From Eucalyptus grandis (Eukaryota; Streptophyta; Magnoliopsida; Myrtales; Myrtaceae), in NCBI RefSeq assembly GCF_016545825.1, contig NC_052619.1:1379501-1443500 (forward strand): 64,000 bases of DNA, given 5' to 3'. Positions 1 through 9,779 of the stretch are shown here, one piece after another. The position numbers and the translations under genes are program-made. Numbering within the stretch: the stretch's first letter is position 1; each line of letters begins with the position of its first letter. Under the pieces are notes generated by a model. It was not told the origin of the DNA. It searched no databases and saw only the letters and a program-made list of their open reading frames with translations.

Positions 1-125
1 TTCTTGAACTTGAACATCAATAGGTGGTAGAATGGACTCGTCACCTTCATCAAATTCGTCAGATTGCAATAAATTTTCATCACTCGCCAACTTTTTGGCA
101 TTTCATATGGAGTACTTTGGCATCT
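1..125 (-). pseudogene. Fragment copy of SAS10 exon 9
   Basis: This stretch aligns base for base, with roughly one difference per seven bases, to 14182-14302, which is the 3' half of exon 9 of the SAS10 gene in this window, in the same orientation. The shared part corresponds to the acidic segment ending in SIPPPIDVQ. The copy stops matching near position 125, just before the first tandem unit starts at 136. Small indels break the reading frame, and neither flanking exons nor the start of exon 9 are present inside the window. It may extend to the left of the window. It is a duplicated gene fragment and not a gene. Confidence 0.85.
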
Positions 126-567
126 CCACACACTTGTATGCCTTTCTTTCCCAAGTTGGGAGGGGAGGTTATAAACTGGATTGGTTTTTCCATACATATA
201 GAGGAAAGCTGACGTAGGACCGCTGGCCACCGCACGACCGCCGCACGAACGCTGCACGATAGCTGCACGACCACCGCACGACCGACTTAGAAAATTAAAT
301 TGGGCTGACGTGGAGCCAACCAAGGAATTCACATAGTAATAACCTAGAACGATAAACCAAAGGCAAGCACAATTTTGTCAAAAAAGATGACATGAAAAGG
401 TAGAGAGCTTCAATGCAACTGTTCATAAATACAGTCCTCAAATTTAATGATGAGCAAGACATGTGTATAGATGTATATACATGGGAACATGACCCAAGCT
501 GTCAAGAACATGACCCAAGGAGAGATGAGATGAAAGAAACCTGCAATGCCGCTTGAAGAACTCCTTT

Positions 568-1062
568 ATGAGATTGGAGAAATTGGGGATCATTTCATCA
601 CCAGTGAAAGCAAGACTGAATTCTTTTCCTAATGGCACAAGCAAACGACCGCAATTGTCCCGTGGGGAATTCACATCTCATGATTTTGCTCCTCTTGACA
701 TTGATATCGAGAAGGGATTTGACCTAACTGTTTCCCAGGGGGAATCCACATCTCGTACCGAGAACTCCTTGGGTCATGTTCATGATAGCTTGGGTCATGT
801 TCATGATAGCTTGGGTCATGTTCTTGACAGATTGGCTAACATGACAGATTCGTTGTTGGGTCTAAACATTAAAGAAGCCGTTTCTCTTGCTAGTTACATA
901 ACATTAACCAGCAATGTCGTCGTGTTTCTTTATGTGCTGGGCTTCTTAGCTGCTCTTGGAGGGAAATTATTCTATAGACCCAGAATGGGAGCGATTGGAT
1001 CAATGGCCACCATCCTAGCCTTTCTGATTAATATAGCCATGCGGGTCATCTACAAAATTTAA
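568..1062 (+). CDS. Unknown two-helix membrane protein, tandem copy 1
   Basis: The ORF has 164 codons from the first in-frame ATG. The frame is open from 529, but no ATG precedes 568, so the start is uncertain and an upstream exon is possible. The N-terminal 60 residues are polar. Then come 7-residue repeats (SLGHVHD twice, SLGHVLD, RLANMTD), suggesting an amphipathic or coiled-coil stretch. Two hydrophobic segments follow, around YITLTSNVVVFLYVLGFLAA and MATILAFLINIAMRVIYKI, separated by a short basic loop (RPRMG). It ends right after the second helix. I do not recognise the family. A second short ORF precedes it in another frame but is closed by a TAG in this unit. The same frame is open in all three tandem copies, which supports a coding origin, though recent duplication alone could explain that. 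Confidence 0.45.
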   Translation: MRLEKLGIISSPVKARLNSFPNGTSKRPQLSRGEFTSHDFAPLDIDIEKGFDLTVSQGESTSRTENSLGHVHDSLGHVHDSLGHVLDRLANMTDSLLGLNIKEAVSLASYITLTSNVVVFLYVLGFLAALGGKLFYRPRMGAIGSMATILAFLINIAMRVIYKI

Positions 1063-1503
1063 TGACATTCGTATGCCTTTCTTTCCCAAGTTGGGAGGGT
1101 AGGTTATAAACTGGATTGGTTTTTCTATACAGATAGAGGAAAGCTGACATAGGATCGCCAGCCGCCGCACGACCGCCGCACGAATGCTGCACAATAGCTG
1201 CACGACCACCGCACGACTGACTTAGAAAATTAAATTGGGCTGACTTGGAGCCAACCAAGGAATTCACATAGTAATAAACCTAGAACGATAAACCAAAGGC
1301 AAGCACAATTTTGTCATAAAAGATGACATGAAAAGGCAGAGAGCTTCAATGCAACTGTTCATAAATACAGTCCTCAAATTTAATGATGAGCAAGACATGT
1401 GTATAGATGTATATACAGGAGAACATGACCCAAGCTGTCAAGAACATGACCTGAGGAGAGATGAGATGAAAGAAACCTGCAATGCCGCTTGAAGAACTCC
1501 TTT

Positions 1504-1977
1504 ATGAGATTGGAGAAATTGGGGATCATTTCATCACCAGTGAAAGCAAGACTGAATTCTTTTCCTAATGGCACAAGCAGACGACCACAATTGTCCCGTG
1601 GGGAATTCACATCTCATGGTTTTGCTCCTCTTGACATTGATATCGAGAAGGGATTTGACCTAACTTTTTCCCAGGGGGAATCCACATCTCGTACCGAGAA
1701 CTCCTTGGGTCATGTTCATGATAGCTTGGGTCATGTTCTTGACAGATTGGCTGACATGATAGATTCATTGTTGGGTCTAAACATTCAAGGAGCCGTTTCT
1801 CTTGCTAGTTACATAACATTAACCAGCAATGTCGTCATGTTTCTTTATGTGCTGGGCTTCTTAGCTACTCTTGGAGGGAAATTATTCTGTAGACCCAGAA
1901 TGGGAGCAATTGGATCAATGGCCACCATCCTAGCCTTTCTGATTAATATAGCCATGCTGGTCATCTACAAAATTTAA
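1504..1977 (+). CDS. Unknown two-helix membrane protein, tandem copy 2
   Basis: This is copy 2 of the same ORF, 157 codons from the ATG equivalent to that of copy 1. It has one fewer 21-bp repeat, so only two SLGHV heptads precede RLADMID. The two hydrophobic C-terminal segments and the loop with RPRMG are kept. Differences from copy 1 are scattered substitutions without frameshift, for example CRPR for YRPR. In this unit the short upstream ORF (1328-1493, starting MKRQRASMQ) is open and ends in TGA just before the main frame. This could be an upstream ORF or a lost exon connection. Function unknown. Confidence 0.45.
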   Translation: MRLEKLGIISSPVKARLNSFPNGTSRRPQLSRGEFTSHGFAPLDIDIEKGFDLTFSQGESTSRTENSLGHVHDSLGHVLDRLADMIDSLLGLNIQGAVSLASYITLTSNVVMFLYVLGFLATLGGKLFCRPRMGAIGSMATILAFLINIAMLVIYKI

Positions 1978-2434
1978 TGACATTCGTATGCCTTTCTTTC
2001 CCAAGTTGGGAGGGGAGGTTATAAACTGGATTGGTTTTTCTATACAGATAGAGGAAAGCTGACATAGGATCGCCAGCCACCGCACGACCGCCGCACGAAT
2101 GTTGCACGATAGCCGCATGACCACCGCACGACCACCGCACGACCGACTTAGAAAATTAAATTGGGCTGACGTGGAGCCAACCAAGGAATTCACATAGTAA
2201 TAACCTAGAACGATAAACCAAAGGCAAGCACAATTTTGTCAGAAAAGATGACATGAAAAAGCAGAGAGCTTCAATGCAACTGTTCATAAATACAATCCTC
2301 AAATTTAATGATGAGCAAGACATGTGTATAGATGTATATACAGGAGAACATGACCCAAGTTGTCAAGAACATGACCCAAGTTGTCAAGAACATGACCCAA
2401 GGAGAGATGAGATGAAAGAAACCCGCAATGCCGC

Positions 2435-2923
2435 TTGAAGAACTCCTTTCTGAGATTGGAGAAATTGGGGATCATTTCATCACCAGTGAAAGCAAGACTG
2501 AATTCTTTTCCTAATGGCACAAGCAGACAACCGCAATTGTCCCGTGGGGAATTCACATCTCATGGTTTTGCTCCTCTTGACATTGATATTGAGAAGGGAT
2601 TTGACCTAACTGTTTCCCAGGGGGAATCCACATCTCGTACCGAGAACTCCTTGGGTCATGCTCATGACAGCTTGGGTCATGTTCTTGACAGATTGGCTGA
2701 CATGACAGATTCATTGTTGGGTCTAAACATTCAAGGATCTGTTTCTCTTGCTAGTTACATAACATTAACCAGCAACGTCATCGTGTTTCTTTATGTGCTA
2801 GGCTTCTTAGCTGCTCTTGGAGGGAAATTATTCTGTAGACCCAGAGTGGGAGCGATTGGATCAATGGCCACCATCCTAGCCTTTCTGATTAATATAGCCA
2901 TGCTGGTCATCTACAGAATTTAA
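2435..2923 (+). pseudogene. Unknown two-helix membrane protein, tandem copy 3, start codon lost
   Basis: Copy 3 of the ORF has an intact frame, but the ATG used in copies 1 and 2 is CTG here (SFLRLE in place of SFMRLE). The next in-frame ATG lies after the heptad repeats, so as a single-exon gene it would lack its N-terminal half. If the real gene has an upstream exon, copy 3 could still be coding. The short upstream ORF (2253-2438) is open here and has three copies of a 7-residue repeat built on EHDPSCQ, encoded by sequence complementary to the downstream heptad repeats. Two hydrophobic C-terminal segments are retained. Confidence 0.4.
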
Positions 2924-3089
2924 TGACATTCGTATGCCTTTCTTTCCCAAGTTGGGAGAGGAGGTTATAAACTGGATTGGTTTTTCTATATTGATAGAGG
3001 AAAGCTGATGTAACCAACTCCTAAGTATTTCTCCTGGGTTGGTTTTTCTATACAGAAAAAAGTTGGCAATAGGCTGCTAATATTTCTCT

Positions 3090-3285
3090 TGTATATACAT
3101 GTCTTGCTCGTCATTAAATTTGAGGACTGTATTTATGAATAGTTGCAGTGCTTCTTCTGAAGCTCTCTGCTTTTTCATGTCATATTTCCTGACAGAATTG
3201 TGCCTGCCTTTGGTTTATCGTTCTAGGTTGCTAATGTGTGAATTCCTTGGTTGGCTCCACGTTGGCCCAATTTACTTTTCTAACT
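3090..3285 (-). repeat. Inverted partial copy of the tandem unit
   Basis: The reverse complement of this segment matches about 2148-2340 of unit 3 and the same part of units 1 and 2. It covers the stretch from GACTTAGAAAATTAAATTGGG through the upstream ORF to the GTATATACA motif. It diverges more from the units than they do from one another. With unit 3 it forms an inverted repeat of roughly 195 bp with a loop of about 750 bp. Confidence 0.85.
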
Positions 3286-3302
3286 ACAGTTGGTGGTGTT
3301 AT

Positions 3303-3486
3303 GGTTAATCACTCCTGCATACAAGGCGTTTTTATCTCGTAGAATTCTCTCTTGGACCTCTCAACTATCCACACCGTGTAGGTTTATTTATAGTTCTGCC
3401 ACTTGGATAGTTGATAGGACCACAAATTAGATAAAGATAAAAAATTCTACCGGATAAAAGCGCCTTCTATGCGATAACGATTAACC
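3303..3486. mobile_element. Foldback MITE-like element
   Basis: The segment starts GGTTAATCACTCCTGCAT and ends with the imperfect complement TATGCGATAACGATTAACC. The arms pair along most of their length (ATCTCGTAGAATT against AATTCTACCGGATAA) around a short centre. The size, terminal inverted repeats and lack of coding capacity fit a miniature inverted-repeat element. No clear target-site duplication is visible, so the superfamily is unassigned. Confidence 0.6.
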
Positions 3487-3574
3487 AGAATGTCGCTTGT
3501 AGTCCACGTAAAAGCATAATAGCTGATCATCGAAAGAAAATTTAAATAGAAACCCAAAAATTATTTTATCACAG

Positions 3575-4562
3575 TATGATGTGGTGCGGCTACACTGGAA
3601 TGATGGGTCAACTGGACTTCTGGTTGTGGTGCAGTATGATGTTGATAAAACGAACCAGAGTTACTATGAGGAATCAAAACTAAACTGCCCGACAATAGGA
3701 GGGAATCATGAAGGGCTCGTGCCTCTTCGCTAGCTTTTATTTGTTTCTTACTAAGACGACCTACATAATTATTTTCTTGAAACTTATCTTTTGCATTGTT
3801 GGTAGTTTGTCAGGTACAGAGGGACCTAATCATGATGTTCAATGGTCGTATTCTGGTTCAGAATTTGCCGATGTTTATGGATGTAACCTTCACTGTTTCA
3901 AATTAGTCTCATCGCATATATTGCATGTGAATGTGATGGAAAACATCCATATCCTCAATTAATTTATATCTTCAAGGATATCTGCTAGTGTTGTTCAGCT
4001 TTTGGAACTTTGAAATGATTGTTCTAACTCTTTAGCAGTTCATTTGAGTTGTAGAAAGTATCAGGCCGCGTGATCTCAGTTAGATGTATGGTCTGTGTTA
4101 AAATATGAGGATGCTCAAAGACGTATTCACCTAGAAAAAATATTAAAAAGAGGGAAGTCAGCATTCACTGGTGGAAAAGGAGAGTTCGATGGTTGAATTT
4201 ATCATCTTAATTACATGAGATTCTAAATCCAGTTTAATTAGAAAGTAGGCGAGTTATAATATCTCTCAATCTTTGTGTGATGGTGCAGAAGTTTCTTGTA
4301 GTGACACTTCGTTAGCTACATTAGGTCTGTAGGCTCCCTTACTTCTCAGGCATTACTGAAGCTGTATCCTTGCAAGCGATAGCTTTCATTTTGACTTTTC
4401 CGTGATCTATTCTATTCAGTATTCAGGCCTGCTGAGCCTGCCATTTTTTACGAGAAGTGCAACCTCCTCTTTGAGCTTGGAACAGGCCCTTATAATACCG
4501 TCAGACGGAATCCGAAGGGGAACTGCATCCTCGTAATCTGGTTTTTCCATTTTGGTCAAATG
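3575..4562 (+). pseudogene. eIF2A gene fragment (three decayed exons)
   Basis: Three blocks read in order as the middle of eukaryotic translation initiation factor 2A, a beta-propeller protein that delivers initiator tRNA to the 40S subunit. Block 1 (3575-3730) has a good acceptor (ATCACAG) and encodes HWNDGSTGLLVVVQYDVDK and later GNHEGLVPLR. It then meets a stop where a donor is expected. Block 2 (about 3814-3880) gives PNHDVQWSYSGSEFADVYG. Block 3 (about 4421-4562) gives PAIFYEKCNLLFELGTGPYN followed by RRNPKGN. Family recognition rests on the VQWS.SGSEFA.VYG and ELGTGPYNT.R.NPKG motifs. Stops, mutated splice sites and missing 5' and 3' parts make it a pseudogene fragment. The parent gene is not in this window. 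Confidence 0.8.
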
Positions 4563-5675
4563 ACTTTTATTTATAATTTGTCCTTTCCATTGGTTTTTTG
4601 TGTTTGTTGGGGGCATGGGAAAGGTGGTGCGGTGACTTTTCATTCTGCAATTTCTTCTAAATTTTTCAGAACTTTTTATAATTTTTGTATTTTCTTGTTT
4701 TATTTTCTTTCTTTTTCTTTTTCCAATTGTGGGCCGGTGAAGGCCACCGTAGTTGGGGAAAAAAGAAAGAAAATAAAAGAAAATAAAGAATAAAAAATTA
4801 TTAAAAAATCAGAAAATTAAAATCAAATTTAAAAATATCTATGTCAACGCCAGTCGTGTTACATAAATAAAATGTTCTGATCAAAATTAACGAGTTAAAC
4901 TACATATGCAAATTGTCAGAATGTTTACGATTAAGTTGATGAAATTAAAAAGGTTTTGGATTATATTGGTCGTAACATGAAAACTTTAGAAAAAATTTTA
5001 TAATTGTCCCGTCAAAATCTCATATTGACAATACTCCTCTTCGAAATTCCAATCCTTGCACGATTGATTTTACGGCACAAGCATCACCGATCAACTATAT
5101 ATACTAATACAAACTTTTGGACAGCTTAACATAATGGACGACCTAGAGAAAATTTTCATAAACTCTTTTTGTGTATTGTGAATCATATAAAAACTATAGC
5201 GAAAGTGAAATCATATACTGGAGACCCCATAAACATCTAATAGATAATCTAAGGGAAATAGTCAAGAAAAAAGAAGTAAGTCATGTATTACACCAAATTG
5301 GCCCAACCAATTTGGTGGGATATGAAGTGGGGGCTGCAAAATAAGAACCAAATATGTTTGATGCAACCGTGATTTTGTTGTATCTGTGATGTGAAATATT
5401 ATACATATGTTTTGTGATTTTCAGTTGAAAGCCATGATATCTCAAAATAAGGTGAAGCAACTTCTTGAGGAGAAGTATAGTGCAAGTGCCAAAACTTAGC
5501 ACGAAGAGACACTTTTAAGTGCCAAAAATTAGAAATGTGACACTTAAATATAGAAATTGGAATAAAATGGATCACTTAAGTGCCACTCCGGCGAAAATCT
5601 GGCCAAAATGCTAACGTGGCAATTTTCCGGCGAAATAAGTGTATAAAACGGCATCGTTTTGCACACTAATGTGGC
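4563..5675. other. AT-rich intergenic DNA with a truncated transposon end
   Basis: No gene is visible. From about 4640 to 5030 the composition resembles the inner half and right end of the Mutator-like elements elsewhere in the window: T-rich tract, short GC core near 4725-4755, A-rich tract, ATCTATGTCAACGCCAG, and then motifs such as ATCAAAATTAACGAG. The left end is missing. 5100-5470 shows nothing recognisable. From about 5485 there are repeated AAGTGCCA motifs like those near the ends of the element at 24721. Confidence 0.5.
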
Positions 5676-5938
5676 TAAACAATACAAAAACAACGTCGTT
5701 TTTGTACTGACGTGATAAAAATAATATAAAAAATAATTAAATTAAATTTAAAACTAAATTTATGTAAAACATTTTAAAATAAATATACAAATATTAAAAA
5801 AATTAAAAATAAATAAATAAATAATTTTTTTTTTTAAAAGGGAAGGGGCGGGAGGGTGAGCCCTCGCCGCCGCCGGCCCTTCCCAGCAGTGAGGGCTCAG
5901 CCCTCAACCGACCTCTTCCCACCTTTTTTTTGGTAAAT

Positions 5939-5983
<45 letters not shown>

Positions 5984-6096
5984 TGTTTTTATTTTAAAAT
6001 GTTTTAAATAAATTTAGTTTTAAATTTAATTTAATTAATTTTTATATTATTTTTTACCACGTCAGCACCAAAACGACGTTGTTTTTGTATTGTTTA
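5676..6096. mobile_element. Foldback element with GC-rich core
   Basis: An arm at about 5676-5785 (AACAATACAAAAACAACGTCG, with an AT tract to its right) is complementary to an arm at about 5985-6096 (ending CGACGTTGTTTTTGTATTG). The centre has a GC-rich core at 5840-5930 with GAGCCCTCGCCGCCGCC and a TTTA microsatellite at 5938-5981. Similar GC cores occur in the other Mutator-like elements here. The outer limits of the whole element are not certain and may reach left to about 5485. No coding capacity. Confidence 0.55.
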
Positions 6097-6337
6097 TTTG
6101 GAGATGTGTGGATCCGTGATCCTTAGATCATTAAGATTTGCTTGATTTTTTTCTCCCAACGTCACGAACTGAAAAAAGAAAGACATTAAGAAACACATAT
6201 TTGTACAAATCCTTTATTCTAAAGAAAGAAAAAGGGAGAAATAAACACATATCAGCAGAGGTAATTTTATAGAGGAGGATTAAAACCATGGCCATCAGAA
6301 ACCAGCGAGACGGCCAGCACTCTGAGCCCACCCAGTT

Positions 6338-6900
6338 TTAAGCAGCAGAACCATTTGCCACCAAGATAAGAATGCCGCCACCAAAAGCAGATAAGAATGC
6401 TACGATGTAAACAGACACAAGGAGATAAAACAGCGAGTCCTTAGCTGGGAAGAACGGTGCTCTTTTCGTAATCCATAAGAGAACAAGTACTTTGAAGATC
6501 ATGACGAGGTGGTCAAATATGTTGGCCAAACTCCAGCTCAACTCTCCAGCTCTCTTCGCGAGCATGATGATAGGAACATAGATCTTCCAATCTTGGCACA
6601 CCCTGAACACGAACTGAGCAACCTCCCGTTTGGATATTACTGTCTTCATCACCAACATTAGGGAAGAATTCATGGAAGCGTCGATTCTTCCTCATCAACC
6701 TTGTTATTCCGTTTGGATATTACTGACATGACCAACATTAGGGAAGAATTCATGAGAAGCATTGTTTCTTCCTCATCATCCTTATTCTTCCTCTTGTCAC
6801 TAGTACCATCTCGATGTTCCTCGGAGGCTTTCTTTGATCGGAGGTCTCCTCTCAACGAGAGAAGGCCCACCATCCGTGAGAGACCGGAATGTGATGCCAC
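6338..6900 (-). pseudogene. Membrane protein gene broken by an 83-bp tandem duplication
   Basis: Two minus-strand frames overlap by ATGA. The first (6900-6670) starts MASHSGLSRMVGLLSLRGD, is basic then acidic, and stops. The second (6673-6338, 111 residues) starts MNSSLMLVMKTVISKREVAQ and has hydrophobic segments around HLVMIFKVLVLLWI and FYLLVSVYIVAFLSAFGGGI. The sequence from GTTTGGATATTACTG is present twice, at 6628 and 6711, an 83-bp direct repeat. Because 83 is not a multiple of 3, the repeat shifts the frame between the two ORFs and repeats the MNSSLMLVM segment. Before the duplication this was probably one ORF of about 160 residues. The C-terminal helix (AFLSAFGGG) loosely resembles GFLAALGGK in the tandem ORFs at 568-2923, but I cannot show homology. 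An intron could also remove the repeat. Confidence 0.5.
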
Positions 6901-7737
6901 AAAAATTACTTGGCCTAATTATATGTAGTTAAATTCACAAAAAGCCTGACAAAAGGCAGATGTTTCTGTAGGAGGCAAAGTATCTCAAACCCTTTAGTCT
7001 TCTAGAAAGAAGTTCCGAAAAATATTCCAATTGTAAATGAGATACAAATGAAGGAGAGAATGCCCTATATATACAAGTACAAGGCTAACTGTAGCCGTAG
7101 ATCTCTTCTTGATATAATGGTAGAGATTGCATCTCCCTAACCACCATCTACCTACATTTGTTACATATGTGTACAATTACCATATTGTCCACCCCTAAAA
7201 GTATCCAAGAACACTAGAGAAAACCTTAAGTCTTTGAGAGATAGGTTAAGGGTCACTTGGTTATGAATCAGTCATAACAATCATTCAAAAAGCCTCTAGA
7301 TCATGTCAATTCATCGAGCCATGACATGACGCTCAATGTTTCTGGGTTGGGATAGTAACAAGGGGATGATTTTAGAATTTTAGGCTGCATTTTTACTTTG
7401 GTCATGATACTAGTGAAGGATAACACATTGTAACAAATGTGTTACAATGACATGACGCTCCATGTTTACTTTCCGTCTACTTTCACACTTTTTTTTAATC
7501 AAGTTATATGACTTTTTAATTTGTCTAATTAGGTCCTACTTTTACAAATCTTCTAATCAAAACAAAAATAAGCATGTCACAGGCACGTTCAGCTGGATTT
7601 GACTTGCATCATAATGTTCAAAACTTTTGGCTATGGAATACCATGTCAATAACACATTGTTGGGCTTGTGATATGTTATAATCTTAAGAGGCAAATAAAA
7701 ACTGAAAATTTAAGCTGATGCGTTTTTCTATAGATAA
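6901..7737. other. Intergenic region, nothing recognised
   Basis: AT-rich sequence without a supportable gene, RNA or transposon boundary. ORFs here are short and low in information. It separates the membrane-protein pseudogene from the PPR fragment. Confidence 0.6.
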
Positions 7738-7802
7738 TTAGTCATAGTCTTTGGATCTAATTTGCCATCTTCTTTTACCTCCTAAAATTGAGAGGATGGC
7801 AA

Positions 7803-8170
7803 ACAAAGCCGAACTCCTCGCCTTCATCTCCTCGAAAAGGTGCAGAGATGTAGGCAAATCGCCCCAACACCCGAATGCGCGAGTACAAATGTTATAACCC
7901 CAAGCATCCAACTCAAACCCATCCTTCCCTCTCAATTTGTCAAACGCCTCCCTGAACTCCTCTCTCATATCCGCCTTCCTAAGTGCGACTAGCAGCTCAT
8001 TGGACGCGACCGTGCTCGGGACTGAAACCGCCCCGTTCGAACCGTCCAAAAAGCTTATAGAAAATCGACAGCGCCAGACCTACCTGGCCCTTGCTGACGG
8101 GGCCGGCGAGCACCAAATATACACCGAGCTCTTCCATGCGTATATCAAAAGGAGTAAGGAGTAATGGGTT
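7803..8170 (-). pseudogene. Pentatricopeptide repeat (PPR) gene fragment
   Basis: Read on the minus strand, two frames join near 8045. The upstream one gives VYLVLAGPVSKGQVGLALSI, the downstream one VASNELLVALRKADMREEF and then YNICTRAFGCWGDLPTSLHL followed by FEEMKA. The last block has the spacing of a P-class PPR motif (organelle RNA-binding helical repeats). The match ends at about 7803, and neither start codon nor other repeats are present. A frameshift and loss of both ends make it a pseudogene. Assignment to the PPR family is firm, but the individual parent gene cannot be named from this. Confidence 0.7.
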
Positions 8171-8272
8171 CATAAGAAACAATTCTTTTGGAAAAAAGAT
8201 ATTAAGTGCTTCCAAACATGGATAGATTCACCTTAAAATTTCAGATCTAAACTGATGAAACACGATGATCTG

Positions 8273-9054
8273 GGGAAAATTTGTTCAAAAAGTCCTAAAC
8301 TCATTATACTTTTGCAAATTCAATCATAATTTTTTTTAATTTTGTCAATCGAGTCTAAAACCTTTACACTTTTTGTTAATTGAGTCAATTCAACCAATTT
8401 TTGTTGGAAATTACTTACTTGAATGGCTAGTATGACGTAGCAATTTTTAAAAATATTTTATTAAATTTTTGAATTTTATTTTTATTTTTTTTTCAAGGGT
8501 TTGGAGAGAAGGCTAGCAAGGGTGGCTAGTCCACCCTCGATAGCCCTAGGCGAGGGCCATGATGCCTCGCCAAATCTGGCCAGGCAAGGGCTTGGTGGCC
8601 CTTGCTAACCCCAGGCGAGGGCTTTGAGTGAGGATGCCGCCCTCGTCGGTTTGGGCGAGGGCTCACACACCCTTGCTTTTGTCAACGAGGGCGTCATGGC
8701 CCTCGCTAGTGCCCTCGCCCAAAGCTGGCGAGAGTTGGTCGACCTCACCTGTGGCTGGCGAGGGTCAGACAACCACCCTTGCCGGCCTTCTCTCCAAACC
8801 TTTCAAAAAAAAAAAAACAAAACAAAAACAAAAACAAACATAAAATCAAAAAATTATTAAAATATCATTAAATATTATTTAAAATTGTCACATTAGCACC
8901 AGCCGTCTATGTCAGTAATTTTCGGCCAAAATTGTTCAAATTGATTTCATTGGTAAAAGATGAAAATATTTAGAATTCAATTGACAAAATTAAAAAGTTT
9001 AAAACTAAATTAGAAAAAGTGCAATAATTTTAAGACTTTTTGGATAATTTTCCC
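8273..9054. mobile_element. Non-autonomous Mutator-like element with GC core
   Basis: The left end reads GGGAAAATTTGTTCAAAAAG and the right end is its near complement, ending CTTTTTGGATAATTTTCCC. Subterminal parts also pair (TTTGTCAATCGAGTC on the left, CAATTGACAAAATTAAAAAG on the right). The centre (8500-8800) is GC-rich with many GCGAGGGC/GCCCTCGC words, flanked by T-rich and A-rich tracts. This plan is shared with the elements at 24721, 35554 and 61568. No convincing 9-10 bp target duplication remains. The ORFs through the core (8624-8860) come from the GCGAGG words and are not genes. Confidence 0.7.
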
Positions 9055-9779
9055 TAATCTTAGCCTATAGATAGATGCATTCTTTACAAGTATTTATAGT
9101 GTAATGTATGAACAGTAAAAAAGGAAGGAAAAAATATGGTATCAATTGTGATCTCTAATTGAGTCAATCAATCGATCCAAATCCAATCCTAGAATGTATG
9201 TCTGATGTCAAATCATATCTCCGATGAAATCATATCTCCAACACATATTAGTGCGTATAAAGAGAAGAAAACTTTATCTCTCTCATACAATTTACCATAA
9301 GATTCGCAAGCCTCGAAGAAAATATGTTCTCCTTTGATCTCTTCTTGTGTTGTATGATTCTCTCCTCTTCTCTCTCTCTCTTGTCTACGACCAGTTATGG
9401 ATTTTCCGTATTTCTGTGTATGATATGAGTGGAGAGAAGTTACGGGAATTATGGCAAGTGGGCATGGATTGATCGAAAATTAGGAAGGATGAATGCTGCT
9501 GCGTTTTCGTTTCTGCCACCTGAGGTTTATCCAGAAACTCGGTCATCATCTACATCGAAACGCAACCATCAGTTTACTCCGTTCTTATCTTGGTAGGAAA
9601 CTAAAAGGATAGGAGCCCCCCTCATCCTGAAATGCGATCTTCGAATGTACACTGCCCCCTGATCATTAGCCCAGATGCACCGGTTGGTTTCGCACGGTTC
9701 AGACACAAATTTAACGAGGCTCATCTCTAAAAAACCAGGAATATCGGATATTTTTGTTTGTGAATGAAGGCTAATATAA
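9055..9779. other. Intergenic region, nothing recognised
   Basis: No supportable gene. 9340-9400 is pyrimidine-rich (TCTCTCTC near 9366-9382). The remainder shows no repeat ends or coding signal. Confidence 0.6.

Larger units (their letters stand above)
136..2931 (+). repeat. Three tandem ~0.93-kb units
   Basis: Three head-to-tail units start at 136, 1071 and 1986 (935, 915 and 946 bp). A fourth starts at 2932 and is lost after about 80 bp. Each unit opens with a conserved stretch (TATGCCTTTCTTTCCCAAG), then has an 11-bp minisatellite ending in GCACGA, a short upstream ORF and the two-helix ORF. Unit lengths differ mainly in the number of 21-bp and 11-bp internal repeats. Identity between units is high throughout, including non-coding parts, so the triplication is fairly recent. 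Confidence 0.95.

Noticed and set aside
485..525. Possible CRISPR-like or regulatory direct repeats
   Set aside because: Short 21-bp repeats without unique spacers, in plant DNA; they are coding or minisatellite repeats.
444..674. Minus-strand ORF with SLGHV repeats
   Set aside because: Arises because the upstream repeat is complementary to the heptad-coding repeat; it has no independent support.
5938..5981. TTTA microsatellite as a functional site
   Set aside because: Simple-sequence expansion within a foldback element; nothing else supports a role.
7937..8164. Plus-strand ORF
   Set aside because: Antisense of the PPR fragment, whose minus-strand translation has a clear family motif.
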